DNA of 8,865 nt from Candidatus Bathyarchaeota archaeon (GCA_018396395.1 JAGTQN010000009.1:20541-29405), one strand, 5' to 3'. Counted from the first letter of the stretch, positions 1-7,376 are shown. Notes: generated by a model from the sequence alone, not told the origin. Numbers and translations: made by a program.

Positions 1-2
1 TA

Positions 3-704
3 GGTATCCCCATACCTATTATCAACATGAATGTAGCCAAAACGGCTGCCCAAAGGGATGAGGATATTTTCACAGAGATCGTAGACTACGGAGTCCCCAG
101 CAGGACAAGACCAGTCATTAGGAAGGTATCCTATGCAGAACTTCGTTCGGGCAAGGTTACGATCAACGATCATGAAGTTCCTGCCAGCTCCCTTTCCAGC
201 TACCAGATGGCCAGGGACATTGCCACAACCTTAAAGCGTTGGATTGAAGAGGGATCCTTCTTCTTATCGAGACCCGTTGAGCTTCTGCCCGACTATAGGG
301 AATTTAAGCCCATGAGGATGAAGGGCTTCGAGCCAAGAGTTCGGGACATAATGACGCGAGAAGTTGTAACAGCCCATCCTGAGGAAACCTTGGAGGATGT
401 AGCTACGAAGCTCGTAAATAAGGGAATCGATCATCTGCCCATAGTCGATTCAAGGGGAGTCCTTGTGGGCATCGTAACATCCTGGGACATCGCCAAGGCC
501 TTAGCCTTAAACAGGCGGGTATTGGCAGATGTTATGACAAGGACCGTCATCACGGCTAGTCCAGAGGAGTCTGTGGATGTCGTTGTCCATCGTATGGCAA
601 ACCATAACATATCTGGTGTTCCTGTGATAGACCAGAAGAGGCGAGTCATAGGAATTCTCACCACGGATGACGTTTCTAGGAAGCTCATCGGGAGGCGATT
701 TTAG
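3..704 (+). CDS. COG1900/DUF39-CBS protein, C-terminal part (L-aspartate semialdehyde sulfurtransferase family, homocysteine biosynthesis)
   Basis: The frame is open to the left edge (first codons read GIPIPIIN before a Met at 27), so this is the 3' part of a longer gene and the Met at 27 is internal. Counting from that Met, about residues 1-90 match the end of a DUF39 (COG1900) domain. Two CBS domains follow at about 104-160 and 165-222, each with the usual RDIMT/ADVMT opening and a VG-I-V-T or IG-I-L-T strand near its end. In the family, DUF39 proteins insert sulfide-derived sulfur into aspartate semialdehyde to make homocysteine; the catalytic cysteines would lie outside the window. CBS pairs commonly bind adenosyl ligands, so sensing of SAM or nucleotides is plausible but inferred. 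The next gene starts inside this stop codon, which indicates one operon and probable co-translation. The family call is firm; the exact reaction in this organism is inferred. Confidence 0.9.
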   Translation, partial: GIPIPIINMNVAKTAAQRDEDIFTEIVDYGVPSRTRPVIRKVSYAELRSGKVTINDHEVPASSLSSYQMARDIATTLKRWIEEGSFFLSRPVELLPDYREFKPMRMKGFEPRVRDIMTREVVTAHPEETLEDVATKLVNKGIDHLPIVDSRGVLVGIVTSWDIAKALALNRRVLADVMTRTVITASPEESVDVVVHRMANHNISGVPVIDQKRRVIGILTTDDVSRKLIGRRF

Positions 705-1096
705 TGAGGCTAAAGCTGATATATTCCCGTGCTGAGGTGGAAAAACCCATATTAGCCGATGCCATCCTACGCTTTAAACTTCCAATAAACATCCTCGAGG
801 CCAACGTGAACGCTACAAAGGGGGAGCTCATCGTTTCTATAGAGGCTTCGGAAGAAACGATCGAGGAGCTCATCCTTTACCTTGTAGGAAGGGGGCTCAA
901 AGTCGAGAGGCTTACGAGAAGGCTTCGGGTCGATGAGGGGCGTTGTATGAACTGTGGAGCTTGCGTTTCCCCATGCCCTGTAAAGGCCATAAGCTTCAGG
1001 CCAGATTGGACGGTAAGGTTTGAGGAAGAGAAATGCATAGGCTGTGGAGCATGTGTAAAAGCTTGTCCTGTAGCAGCCATAGAACTCCTACGATGA
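704..1096 (+). CDS. NIL-domain 2[4Fe-4S] ferredoxin, partner of the COG1900 protein
   Basis: This 130-residue protein has an N-terminal NIL domain (about 1-75), a ferredoxin-like ACT-type fold also found at the end of methionine ABC transporter ATPases. Two ferredoxin motifs follow: Cys81/84/87/91 and Cys111/114/117/121, each CxxCxxCxxxCP, giving two [4Fe-4S] clusters. It belongs to the family of Methanosarcina MA1822, which works with MA1821 (COG1900) in homocysteine formation and is thought to supply electrons. The GTG start at 704 overlaps the upstream TAG by one base and is preceded by GGAGGCG at 691-697, which fixes the start and suggests translational coupling. The 3' end overlaps the stop of the opposing UPF0280 gene by 9 bp. 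The protein is soluble, with no signal or membrane segment. Confidence 0.93.
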   Translation: MRLKLIYSRAEVEKPILADAILRFKLPINILEANVNATKGELIVSIEASEETIEELILYLVGRGLKVERLTRRLRVDEGRCMNCGACVSPCPVKAISFRPDWTVRFEEEKCIGCGACVKACPVAAIELLR

Positions 1097-1849
1097 AGGT
1101 TCCACGAAGATTAGGCTTGTTTCGACAGCGCTTTCCTTGGTTTCCTGAAGCTTTACTATGCGGGGAAGACTTCCCGCCGTTCCTATTCGCCCATTCCATA
1201 TGATCAAGGCCCCTCGAACCCCTTTCATAGAGAGGGCATAAGAAAGGATCCTTTGAAGGAATCCATCTGAGAAGGGACCTCTAACCTCGTTGCATACAGC
1301 GGTGGCGGCGGCATCAGCTAGAGCTGCATCATCGGCAAATATCGTAACCAGGTCTGCCTCTCCAAAGGTGAAGCCTCCGCCGAGGCTTGCTGAACTTGTT
1401 CCGATGCCTAGGGGCATCTCCCATGGATGAAGAAGAAAGCCTATACTCCGAGAAATTGGAGGGGGCGCCAATATTCCTATCGTTACGGAATGCCTCGACA
1501 GAACGGATATCTCCCCACCGTTTTCGACAATAGCTATCGAAGCCTTATATGGAGCCATTGCTTCGAGGGCAAGATCTGCTATGGCGCCCGCAACAGCCGC
1601 CATGGGACCGACTCCGGCCCCTAGAGCTGCCGCCGCCATTCTTCTTACCACTTCTGGCGCATCTATTCCAACCTCTACAGGCTCTAGGGCCCATAGGAAT
1701 GCCGGATGTTTTTCGATGTAATTTTCTAATCTAAGGCGGTTTAGGATGACCGAATTGAAAGCTGCATTTAAGGCATCGTGGGAATTCGTTTCCACAAGAA
1801 TTCTCGATTGTCCAATATTTTTTACGATCTTTATGGCTCTATTAGTCAT
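1088..1849 (-). CDS. UPF0280 family protein (COG2122, ApbE-like), sulfide assimilation/homocysteine biosynthesis
   Basis: This 253-residue protein has the usual length for UPF0280. Recognisable blocks are the R-LE-YI--HP-F segment near residue 40 followed by EP, the Gly/Ala-rich GVGPMAAVAGAIAD (about 79-92), VENGGE (108-113), the P-GIGTSSASLG block (146-157), FGEAD (162-166) and LADAAATAVCNEV (177-189). The last blocks resemble those of the ApbE flavin-transferase superfamily, but UPF0280 is a separate branch with no proven reaction. The Methanosarcina member MA1715 is needed for efficient sulfide use in homocysteine synthesis, which fits the neighbours here. It is convergent with the ferredoxin gene (9-bp tail overlap) and so has its own promoter in the divergent region shared with elp3. 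The ATG at 1849 follows a weak GAAGGA. I see no membrane segment. Family call firm; biochemical role inferred. Confidence 0.9.
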   Translation of the reverse strand: MTNRAIKIVKNIGQSRILVETNSHDALNAAFNSVILNRLRLENYIEKHPAFLWALEPVEVGIDAPEVVRRMAAAALGAGVGPMAAVAGAIADLALEAMAPYKASIAIVENGGEISVLSRHSVTIGILAPPPISRSIGFLLHPWEMPLGIGTSSASLGGGFTFGEADLVTIFADDAALADAAATAVCNEVRGPFSDGFLQRILSYALSMKGVRGALIIWNGRIGTAGSLPRIVKLQETKESAVETSLIFVEPSS

Positions 1850-1954
1850 TCCTTCAGCTCTGTGAGACGAATTCGATCTTTAAATCATTATAGCTTCAAT
1901 AGCTTCTAAAGGTTTAACTTACTAAAAAGCCTTGGATATTAAAAAGGTTCGGAA
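1850..1954. promoter_or_regulatory. Divergent promoter region, UPF0280 gene (-) and elp3 (+)
   Basis: This is an AT-rich 105-bp spacer between two outward-facing start codons. For the minus gene a TATA-like TTTAAA lies at about 1880-1885. For elp3 candidate TATA-like stretches are ACTAAAAAG (about 1921-1929) and ATATTAAAAAGG (about 1936-1947). The first would place the start of transcription very near the ATG at 1955, giving a leaderless or short-leader mRNA, which agrees with the absence of a strong Shine-Dalgarno there. Box positions are by eye only. Confidence 0.4.
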
Positions 1955-3541
1955 ATGCCCCATCTCGAAGAAATAAGCCTCCAAATCCTCGAAAGACTGA
2001 GCTCCCTGCCAAATCCCACAAGGAAGGACCTAGAGAGGATTAGGCTAGAGGTCTGTCGCGAACTTGGTTCCGATAAGATTCCTGGAAACGCTGAGCTCAT
2101 AAGGTTCCTAAGCCCTATTCAAAAAGATCTCATGCGCCTACTCGTTCGGCGAAGAGTCCGTACTTCCAGTGGCATTTGTATAGTAGCTGTTATGACGAAG
2201 CCTTTCCCATGTCCCGTTCCAGAACCATGCATCTACTGTCCAGGAGGACCGAGGAAAGGAGTTCCCCAGAGTTATACGGGACATGAACCGGCAGCCATGA
2301 GGGGGCTTCAGAATCGCTTTAGCCCTTACCGTCAAGTGAAGAGTCGACTGAAGCAGTTGGCAGCCATAGGGCATAGGGTCGATAAGGTCGAGCTCATCGT
2401 ACTAGGCGGCACCTTCACGGCTATGCCTCCTTGGTACCAAAGATGGTTCATCAAGCGATGCCTCGATGCCCTTTCTTGCGAAGACTCTAGAAGCCTAAAG
2501 GAGGCTAAGATGAAGGCTTCGATGGCCCCCATCAAGAATAGCGGCATTACCATCGAGACAAGGCCTGATTGGTGCCAGCGTCGCCATGTCGATAGGCTCC
2601 TCTACCTAGGGGTGACGAGAGTCGAGCTTGGAGTCCAAACAATTTATGATCATATCTATGACTTCGTGGGACGGGGCCATAAGGTCAAAGATGTGATCGA
2701 AGCCACAAGAACGGCTAAGGATGCAGGCTTAAGCCTATGCTATCATCTAATGCCCAACCTTCCAGGCTCAAACCCAGAAATGGATTTCGCGATGCTGACA
2801 AAGGTTTTCGAGGATCCAGCCTTCAGGCCCGATGCCATAAAGGTCTATCCATGCCTAGTCTTAGATCATACTAGGCTCTATGATTTATGGCTTAAGGGTC
2901 TCCATAAGCCCTACGATTTGGAAACCCTCTTAGACCTTCTTTCGAAGGCTTTTAGCCTCGTCCCACCCTATGCGAGGATCCAAAGGGTCCAAAGGGATAT
3001 CCCAAGGCCCCTCATAAAAGCCGGCTGCATAAAAGGGAACCTTAGGGAGCTCGTTGAAAAACGGATGGTCGAGAAAGGATTGAGGTGCCGTTGTATAAGA
3101 TGTCGTGAGGTTGGATTATTAGGACTCAAGGATTCTATTAGCCTGAGGGAAGAGGATCTAAGGCTCTTGAGACAAGAATATGAGGCATCCGATGGCCTTG
3201 AATTCTTTCTTTCTTTTGAGGATCCGGCAAGGGATATCCTCATAGCCTACCTAAGGCTTAGAAAACCCTCTGAAAAGGTCTGGAGACGGGAATTATCCAA
3301 AGCGGCTGTGGTCAGGGAACTCCATGTCTGCGGACCAATGGTTCCCGTAGGGCATAAGCCTGACGATGGTTGGCAACATAAGGGGTATGGGAGGCGCCTC
3401 CTAAAGGAGGCCGAGGCCATAGCCATCGATGAACTGGAATGCCGAAGAATCGCCATCCTGAGTGCCTTGGGGGTAAGGGAATATTATAGAAGGCAGGGAT
3501 ACAAGTTGGAAGGCGCCTATATGGTTAAGGATCTATGCTAG
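1955..3541 (+). CDS. elp3: Elp3, tRNA uridine-34 carboxymethyl-forming radical SAM/GNAT enzyme
   Basis: This 528-residue protein is full length for archaeal Elp3. The radical SAM cluster motif is CPVPEPCIYCPGGP, with Cys86/92/95, a shorter first spacing than in eukaryotic Elp3. Further landmarks are QSYTGHEP (105-112), the VLGGTFTAMP block (149-158), ITIETRPDW (198-206), the RVELGVQ segment (222-228) and RVQRDIPRPL (344-353). A cysteine group at 358, 378, 380 and 383 in the linker is a probable zinc site, as seen in prokaryotic Elp3. The C-terminal GNAT domain has the acetyl-CoA loop QHKGYG (474-479) and LSALGVREYY with Tyr510/511. Elp3 uses acetyl-CoA and SAM to form the carboxymethyl group on C5 of wobble uridine; in archaea it acts without the other Elongator subunits. 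It is monocistronic by context, with divergent and convergent neighbours. Confidence 0.97.
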   Translation: MPHLEEISLQILERLSSLPNPTRKDLERIRLEVCRELGSDKIPGNAELIRFLSPIQKDLMRLLVRRRVRTSSGICIVAVMTKPFPCPVPEPCIYCPGGPRKGVPQSYTGHEPAAMRGLQNRFSPYRQVKSRLKQLAAIGHRVDKVELIVLGGTFTAMPPWYQRWFIKRCLDALSCEDSRSLKEAKMKASMAPIKNSGITIETRPDWCQRRHVDRLLYLGVTRVELGVQTIYDHIYDFVGRGHKVKDVIEATRTAKDAGLSLCYHLMPNLPGSNPEMDFAMLTKVFEDPAFRPDAIKVYPCLVLDHTRLYDLWLKGLHKPYDLETLLDLLSKAFSLVPPYARIQRVQRDIPRPLIKAGCIKGNLRELVEKRMVEKGLRCRCIRCREVGLLGLKDSISLREEDLRLLRQEYEASDGLEFFLSFEDPARDILIAYLRLRKPSEKVWRRELSKAAVVRELHVCGPMVPVGHKPDDGWQHKGYGRRLLKEAEAIAIDELECRRIAILSALGVREYYRRQGYKLEGAYMVKDLC

Positions 3542-3551
3542 TACTCATGGA

Positions 3552-3577
3552 TCCTTTTCCAAGGACTCCAGTTTTTT
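3552..3577 (+). terminator. Possible terminator of elp3
   Basis: Eleven bases after the elp3 stop is a short hairpin, TCCTT (3552-3556) and AAGGA (3561-3565) with a 4-nt loop. A T6 run follows at 3572-3577 and overlaps the last codons of the convergent cyclase gene. Archaeal termination depends mainly on the T run, so the T6 is the stronger part of the evidence; the stem is weak. Confidence 0.35.
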
Positions 3578-4226
3578 AAAGGGGCTCCAAAGCGATTGCC
3601 CTAATCCAGCTGGAATCTATGTCCCTGATCTTCAAGGGAAGACCTATGAAGAAGACCCTCTCATGGCTTAGCTTGTCAAGGTTTACGAGGCCCTCGATGA
3701 TAGGAATCTCGTTCAGGAGAAGGCTGTCATGGGTTTCCATGGATCCTTCGGCTTCAACACCTATGCCTTGGATACCCAGCATCTTTATTCGCTTCTTGAC
3801 CAAAGTCTTGGCTGCCTCGGGTGAAATGAAGGGCATCTCCCTACCGCTGTAGGGACTTCGCATGAGGACGATTTCGCCTTCCTTAACTTTCTCTAAGTCA
3901 CTTGCCTTAATGGGTTGCCCCAAGCCCCCTTGAGGTTTCAGATATGAAAAATCGAGGATGAGAGCTTCTCCCATGAATTTTTCCAAAGGAAGGTCTGCTA
4001 GGCAACGAGTCCCTTTGGGATGATGGGAGGGTCCTTCAACATGGGTTCCTATATGGGTTTCCGTTTCGACCCAGTGCATAAGCATCTTATCTGGCGCGTA
4101 GATGAATTGCCTTACTTCAAGCCTTCGAGGCTGGCCAGAGTGGAGGTACTCGCCATTCACCTTAAGAAGCCCGGGACGAAGCTCGGCAGAAAGGTCCACA
4201 ATCTTGTAATTCTTCAAATCGATCAT
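3576..4226 (-). CDS. Cyclase family / kynurenine-formamidase-like metal-dependent hydrolase (COG1878)
   Basis: This 216-residue protein is typical in length for the family. The metal-binding signature HIGTHVEGPSHH lies at 58-69: His58, His62 and His68 match the family HxGTHxDxPxH pattern, but the usual Asp is Glu64. Further on, His166 and Glu178 occupy the spacing expected for the second half of the metal/catalytic site, followed by the I-I-E-G-L-V-N-L-D segment typical of the family. Members hydrolyse N-formylkynurenine, isatin or other amide or cyclic substrates with Zn or Mn. No tryptophan-degradation gene is present, so the substrate is open. The ATG at 4226 has a strong GGGGGG 4-9 bases upstream on the minus strand. 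It lies 65 bp downstream of the DUF72 gene on the same strand and could be co-transcribed or use a TTAAAAAT-like box in the spacer. Cytoplasmic, no signal peptide. Confidence 0.88.
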   Translation of the reverse strand: MIDLKNYKIVDLSAELRPGLLKVNGEYLHSGQPRRLEVRQFIYAPDKMLMHWVETETHIGTHVEGPSHHPKGTRCLADLPLEKFMGEALILDFSYLKPQGGLGQPIKASDLEKVKEGEIVLMRSPYSGREMPFISPEAAKTLVKKRIKMLGIQGIGVEAEGSMETHDSLLLNEIPIIEGLVNLDKLSHERVFFIGLPLKIRDIDSSWIRAIALEPL

Positions 4227-4291
4227 TTCAAACCCCCCTTATTGTAGGCTGTCAATGGTATTAAACTTTGATTTTTAAGCCCTTATTGGCT

Positions 4292-5569
4292 TCAGAATGC
4301 CAAGAAGGACCAATTATCCTTTTCCTTCAATATTTGCTCCAAGATTTCTGAAGCCTTCTTCGGCTCCATGGAAAGGAAGATCCTTCCTAGGTGCTTACAA
4401 AAATCCTTGTTCAAAATCCTCCTAGACCAATCAGGGCAGTCATGGAAAATCGTCCTTTTGGAAGTGTCTACAAGGATTCTGTATTGCCTAATTGTGGCTT
4501 CGAATCCCTTTGAATCCATCCTTTTGAAGATAATCTCTTCATCGCTTATTTCATGACAACGATCGATTAGGTATGGTTCCATAAAGGCCCTTAGAAGATT
4601 CTTGACAGAGGCCTTCTCGCCCTTTGCAGGCTGAGCTGGGTATGGGAATGGAGCGATAGATGGAGATGGATATGGAGATGGAGACTGAGACAGATAATCC
4701 GTAAGCCTTCTTATTCCATTTTTCCCAACAGCTCTAGTCATAGGTCCCCTATCCTTACCGTCGATGGTAACGATCTCGCCTCCCCTCTGGCGATAGGCCT
4801 CAACTTCCCTTTTTGCCCTTGTTTGGGCGTCATTTGCCTTCCCGAGCATATGGAGGAGTTGTAACGAGTTTTCTACAGCATAGCCCCTGAAGTGATTGTT
4901 GAAAAGCCCATACAGGACCTTGACCCTTTTCGAGATATCCTTAACCTTAGACACCCAAGGCTCCAGCTCCTTTTCCTCATAGCGATAGAAATACCATGGC
5001 TTTTGACCTTTGCCATGCCAGCGAATGTAGGCAATGTCCGTTGTCACATGAACTTCTGGGGGAAGAAGGGGTTCATCGACAATCGTATAGGCGATATCAT
5101 AATTTTTGAGAAGCTTGAAGGTTTCGGGATGAAGCCAAGAAGCTTCCCTGAACTCAACGGCAAACCTAAAGTCCCTTGGAAGAATTTTTAGGAAGGATTC
5201 GAGCCTTTCAAGATCAAAGCTGAACTTTGGAGGGAGCTGGGCGAGGAGACATCCTAGGCGCCCCTCAACCTGGATCGGTCTTAGGAGGTCGAGAAAGGCC
5301 TTCAGATCTTCCTCGACATTCTGGGGGCTAAGGAGCTTCTCATGGGTGATGACCTTTGGAAGCTTTGCCGTAAAGGTAAGGTCTCTCTTGCTATTCCTGA
5401 GCCAACCTAAGACAGTTCCTTTTGATGGATATTCGTAGAAGGTTGAGTTCACTTCAACAACATCAAAGATTTGCGAATATTGGAAGAGTTTTCGCTCTTT
5501 AGATTTATAAAGAGGCCCAATCCAATCATCATAGCTCCAGCCTGAACATCCGATCTTAATCTCTCCCAT
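4292..5569 (-). CDS. DUF72 (YecE-like, COG1801) protein with a C-terminal SWIM-like zinc-finger extension
   Basis: This 425-residue protein is much longer than ordinary DUF72 proteins (about 240-300). The DUF72 TIM-barrel-like domain covers about 4-240, with GCSGWSYDDW (7-16), VVEVNSTFYEYP (37-48), TAKLPKVITHE (67-77), LLAQLPPKF (108-116), FAVEFREASW (136-145), IRWHG (182-186) and a GLFNNHFRGYA segment (221-231). After a basic stretch (250-290), a Pro/Ser/Tyr-rich linker spans about 295-314. The remaining roughly 100 residues contain the pattern HDCPDW at 376-381 and CKH at 391-393, i.e. His376, Cys378, Cys391, His393, like a SWIM finger (CxCx(n)CxH) with the first Cys replaced by His. The molecular role of DUF72 is unknown; SWIM fingers bind DNA or proteins, so nucleic-acid or partner binding is only an inference. 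An in-frame TAG directly abuts the ATG, so no upstream start is possible. Confidence 0.88.
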   Translation of the reverse strand: MGEIKIGCSGWSYDDWIGPLYKSKERKLFQYSQIFDVVEVNSTFYEYPSKGTVLGWLRNSKRDLTFTAKLPKVITHEKLLSPQNVEEDLKAFLDLLRPIQVEGRLGCLLAQLPPKFSFDLERLESFLKILPRDFRFAVEFREASWLHPETFKLLKNYDIAYTIVDEPLLPPEVHVTTDIAYIRWHGKGQKPWYFYRYEEKELEPWVSKVKDISKRVKVLYGLFNNHFRGYAVENSLQLLHMLGKANDAQTRAKREVEAYRQRGGEIVTIDGKDRGPMTRAVGKNGIRRLTDYLSQSPSPYPSPSIAPFPYPAQPAKGEKASVKNLLRAFMEPYLIDRCHEISDEEIIFKRMDSKGFEATIRQYRILVDTSKRTIFHDCPDWSRRILNKDFCKHLGRIFLSMEPKKASEILEQILKEKDNWSFLAF

Positions 5570-6067
5570 CTAGAGCCGCCGTTTTCCCTCTTATATCAAA
5601 GATAGCTATGGCATCAATAAAATTAAATTTATGTTATGGGATTGGCCCAAAGGATGTTTCAAAGATTCTTTCCAAATGTCTCTTTTCGCTTTGTATAAAG
5701 ATGCTTAATCCGATCCAAAACTCTATTTTATTCATAAATCCTTTACCAAATGTATCGCTTAAGAGCAGACGATGACACCTTTTTCACGATATACATGATT
5801 TTATTTTCTACGCTTGGCATCTAGAAGGGCTTCCTCAAAGATTTTTCAACCTTCAGAAGAGAGCCCTACGTTTTTTGATCAATTCGATGCTCAATAGTTC
5901 CTCAAAAACGCTCAGCATAAGCCTTTAGCCTTTATCCATATATCGATTCTGCTATCGCATAAAAAAATTTAAGCTCTGAAGGGGCGCTAGATTCCATGAA
6001 GCATTGGATGGACAAAGGGATATGGAGACAAGCTTATCTTCTTTTTAATTAGTAGGAGGGGAAAAAT
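5570..6067. other. AT-rich gene-free stretch between divergent DUF72 and LarA-like genes
   Basis: These 498 bp lie between two outward-facing genes. I find no reading frame with protein-like composition, no tRNA box and no strong hairpin. The stretch is AT-rich, as expected for promoter and upstream sequence, and is longer than the other spacers in the window. It must contain the promoters for both flanking genes. It could be a decayed gene, but no remnant is recognisable by eye. Confidence 0.5.
5958..6061 (+). promoter_or_regulatory. Probable promoter and ribosome binding site of the LarA-like gene
   Basis: An A-rich, TATA-like tract (GCATAAAAAAATTTAAG, 5957-5973) could set a start site near 6000. 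The leader ends with GGAGGGG at 6055-6061, six bases before a TTG codon at 6068. This strong Shine-Dalgarno sequence decides the TTG start, since no ATG or GTG in frame is nearer. The TATA assignment is tentative; the ribosome binding site is clear. Confidence 0.5.
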
Positions 6068-7309
6068 TTGGTAAAGGTTTCCTTGACCTTTGGAGCATGG
6101 TATGGGGATGAGAAGATCGAACTCGATTTTCCAGAGAATTGGATTTTTTCCCTTCACCGCCTAAGGAAGGCATCGGATATAGGAGAGATAGGGGTATCGG
6201 ATGGCCTTAGCAATCCTATAGGGTCTAAGCCCTTATATAAGCTTGCTGATGGTAGAAAAAATGCCGTTATTCTCGTCGATGATCTTACCCGTCCAACCCC
6301 TGCTCATAGGATTCTCCCCCATATAGTAAGGGAGCTTGAGAGGGGAGGAATCGGAGAGAATCGTATAAAGATCGTGATGGCCATAGCGGCGCATAGACCT
6401 CTCACTCCTACGGATCTTGGCAAGAAGCTTGGGAAGGAAATCCTAAATTCTCTCGAAGTTGTCAATCATAACCCCTATGAAAATCTCGTTTACTTGGGCG
6501 AATCATTAAGGGGGACACCGATATACTTGAATGGCGATGTCTATGAGGCGGACTTAAAAATCGGAGTCGGCTCTGTCATTCCTCATCCATCAGCAGGCTT
6601 TGGAGGTGGAGGAAAAATCATTCTTCCCGGGGTCGTAGGAATGGAAACAATAGAGCATAATCACTACAGCCTACTTTCCCAAGGAAGGCATGGGTTTTTA
6701 GAGGGGAGTATCCTTAGGGTCGATGCTGAGGATGTAGCTAGAAGGGTTGGCCTTGAAGCTGTCGTGAACGTAGTCATTAATGAGGGACGAGGGATTGCAG
6801 GCTTATTCTTTGGTGATCCAATAGATGCCCACAGGGCCGCTGTTTCCTATGGAAGGTCGATCTATGGCATCCCTTCGATAAAGAACGAAAAGGCAGATGT
6901 CCTGATCACCAATGCCTATCCAATAGATACGGAACTTATCCAGGCTGGAAAAGCCCTTTGGGCGCAGGATTATCTCATGAAGAAGGGGGGAACGATTGTC
7001 CTCCTTTCGGCTTGCAGTGAAGGTATGGGACACCATTACCTTATCGAAAGGAGGAGGGCCAAGGAGAGGGCAAAAGGGGAAACAGGTGCTATGGAAAAGG
7101 AAGGAGAGACGACGGAAAAGAAAGCCATCTGGAGCAATCTCATTGTTTTCTCCCCAAATTTAACAAAGCGAATGGTTCAAAAGATCTTTCCTGGAGCTGA
7201 GCTTATAGGAAACTGGAAGGAAGTTCTCGAGGAAGTTGAGAGACGCCATGGGAAAGCCATTAGAGCACAAATCCTTACCTGCGGTTCCATTCAATGCCCC
7301 TTGGGCTAG
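6068..7309 (+). CDS. LarA-like nickel-dependent racemase/epimerase family protein (DUF2088)
   Basis: This 413-residue protein is close to the usual LarA length. It shows the DDLTRPTP motif (71-78), AAHRP with His109, and the cofactor block PHPSAGFGGGGKIILPG (172-188) with His173 and Lys183, then HNH with His199. In lactate racemase the equivalent Lys carries the covalently bound nickel-pincer nucleotide and the histidines act in nickel binding and catalysis, so this member should be a functional Ni-pincer enzyme. The family includes racemases and epimerases of many 2-hydroxy acids, so D/L-lactate is only one candidate substrate. A highly charged Arg/Lys/Glu segment (about 327-352) looks like a surface insertion in the C-terminal domain. 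No larB, larC or larE maturation gene is in the window. The TTG start is set by GGAGGGG at 6055-6061. Cytoplasmic, no signal peptide. Confidence 0.88.
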   Translation: MVKVSLTFGAWYGDEKIELDFPENWIFSLHRLRKASDIGEIGVSDGLSNPIGSKPLYKLADGRKNAVILVDDLTRPTPAHRILPHIVRELERGGIGENRIKIVMAIAAHRPLTPTDLGKKLGKEILNSLEVVNHNPYENLVYLGESLRGTPIYLNGDVYEADLKIGVGSVIPHPSAGFGGGGKIILPGVVGMETIEHNHYSLLSQGRHGFLEGSILRVDAEDVARRVGLEAVVNVVINEGRGIAGLFFGDPIDAHRAAVSYGRSIYGIPSIKNEKADVLITNAYPIDTELIQAGKALWAQDYLMKKGGTIVLLSACSEGMGHHYLIERRRAKERAKGETGAMEKEGETTEKKAIWSNLIVFSPNLTKRMVQKIFPGAELIGNWKEVLEEVERRHGKAIRAQILTCGSIQCPLG

Positions 7310-7319
7310 GTCGGATGAC

Positions 7320-7340
7320 ATGGATGGATGGATGGATGGG
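7320..7340 (+). repeat. (TGGA)n tandem repeat
   Basis: Four perfect TGGA units (7321-7336) plus a degenerate TGGG lie 11 bp after the stop of the LarA-like gene. This is a tetranucleotide microsatellite outside coding sequence and may arise from replication slippage. Confidence 0.85.
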
Positions 7341-7376
7341 AGAAAGATAAGGGTTTATGCCAAAAGTCCATGAAAG

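Noticed and set aside
27..704. ATG at 27 as the start of a complete 225-residue CBS protein
   Set aside because: The same frame is open to the window edge and the added residues fit the DUF39 domain, so the gene is truncated by the window and this Met is internal.
4277..4292. Hairpin AAGCC/GGCTT after the DUF72 gene as its terminator
   Set aside because: On the transcribed strand it is followed by an A run, not a T run, and it overlaps the stop codon; the stem is only 5 bp.
3576..5569. A dedicated operon of the cyclase and DUF72 genes
   Set aside because: They share strand and a 65-bp spacer, so co-transcription is possible, but no functional link is known and the cyclase has its own strong ribosome site and a possible promoter.
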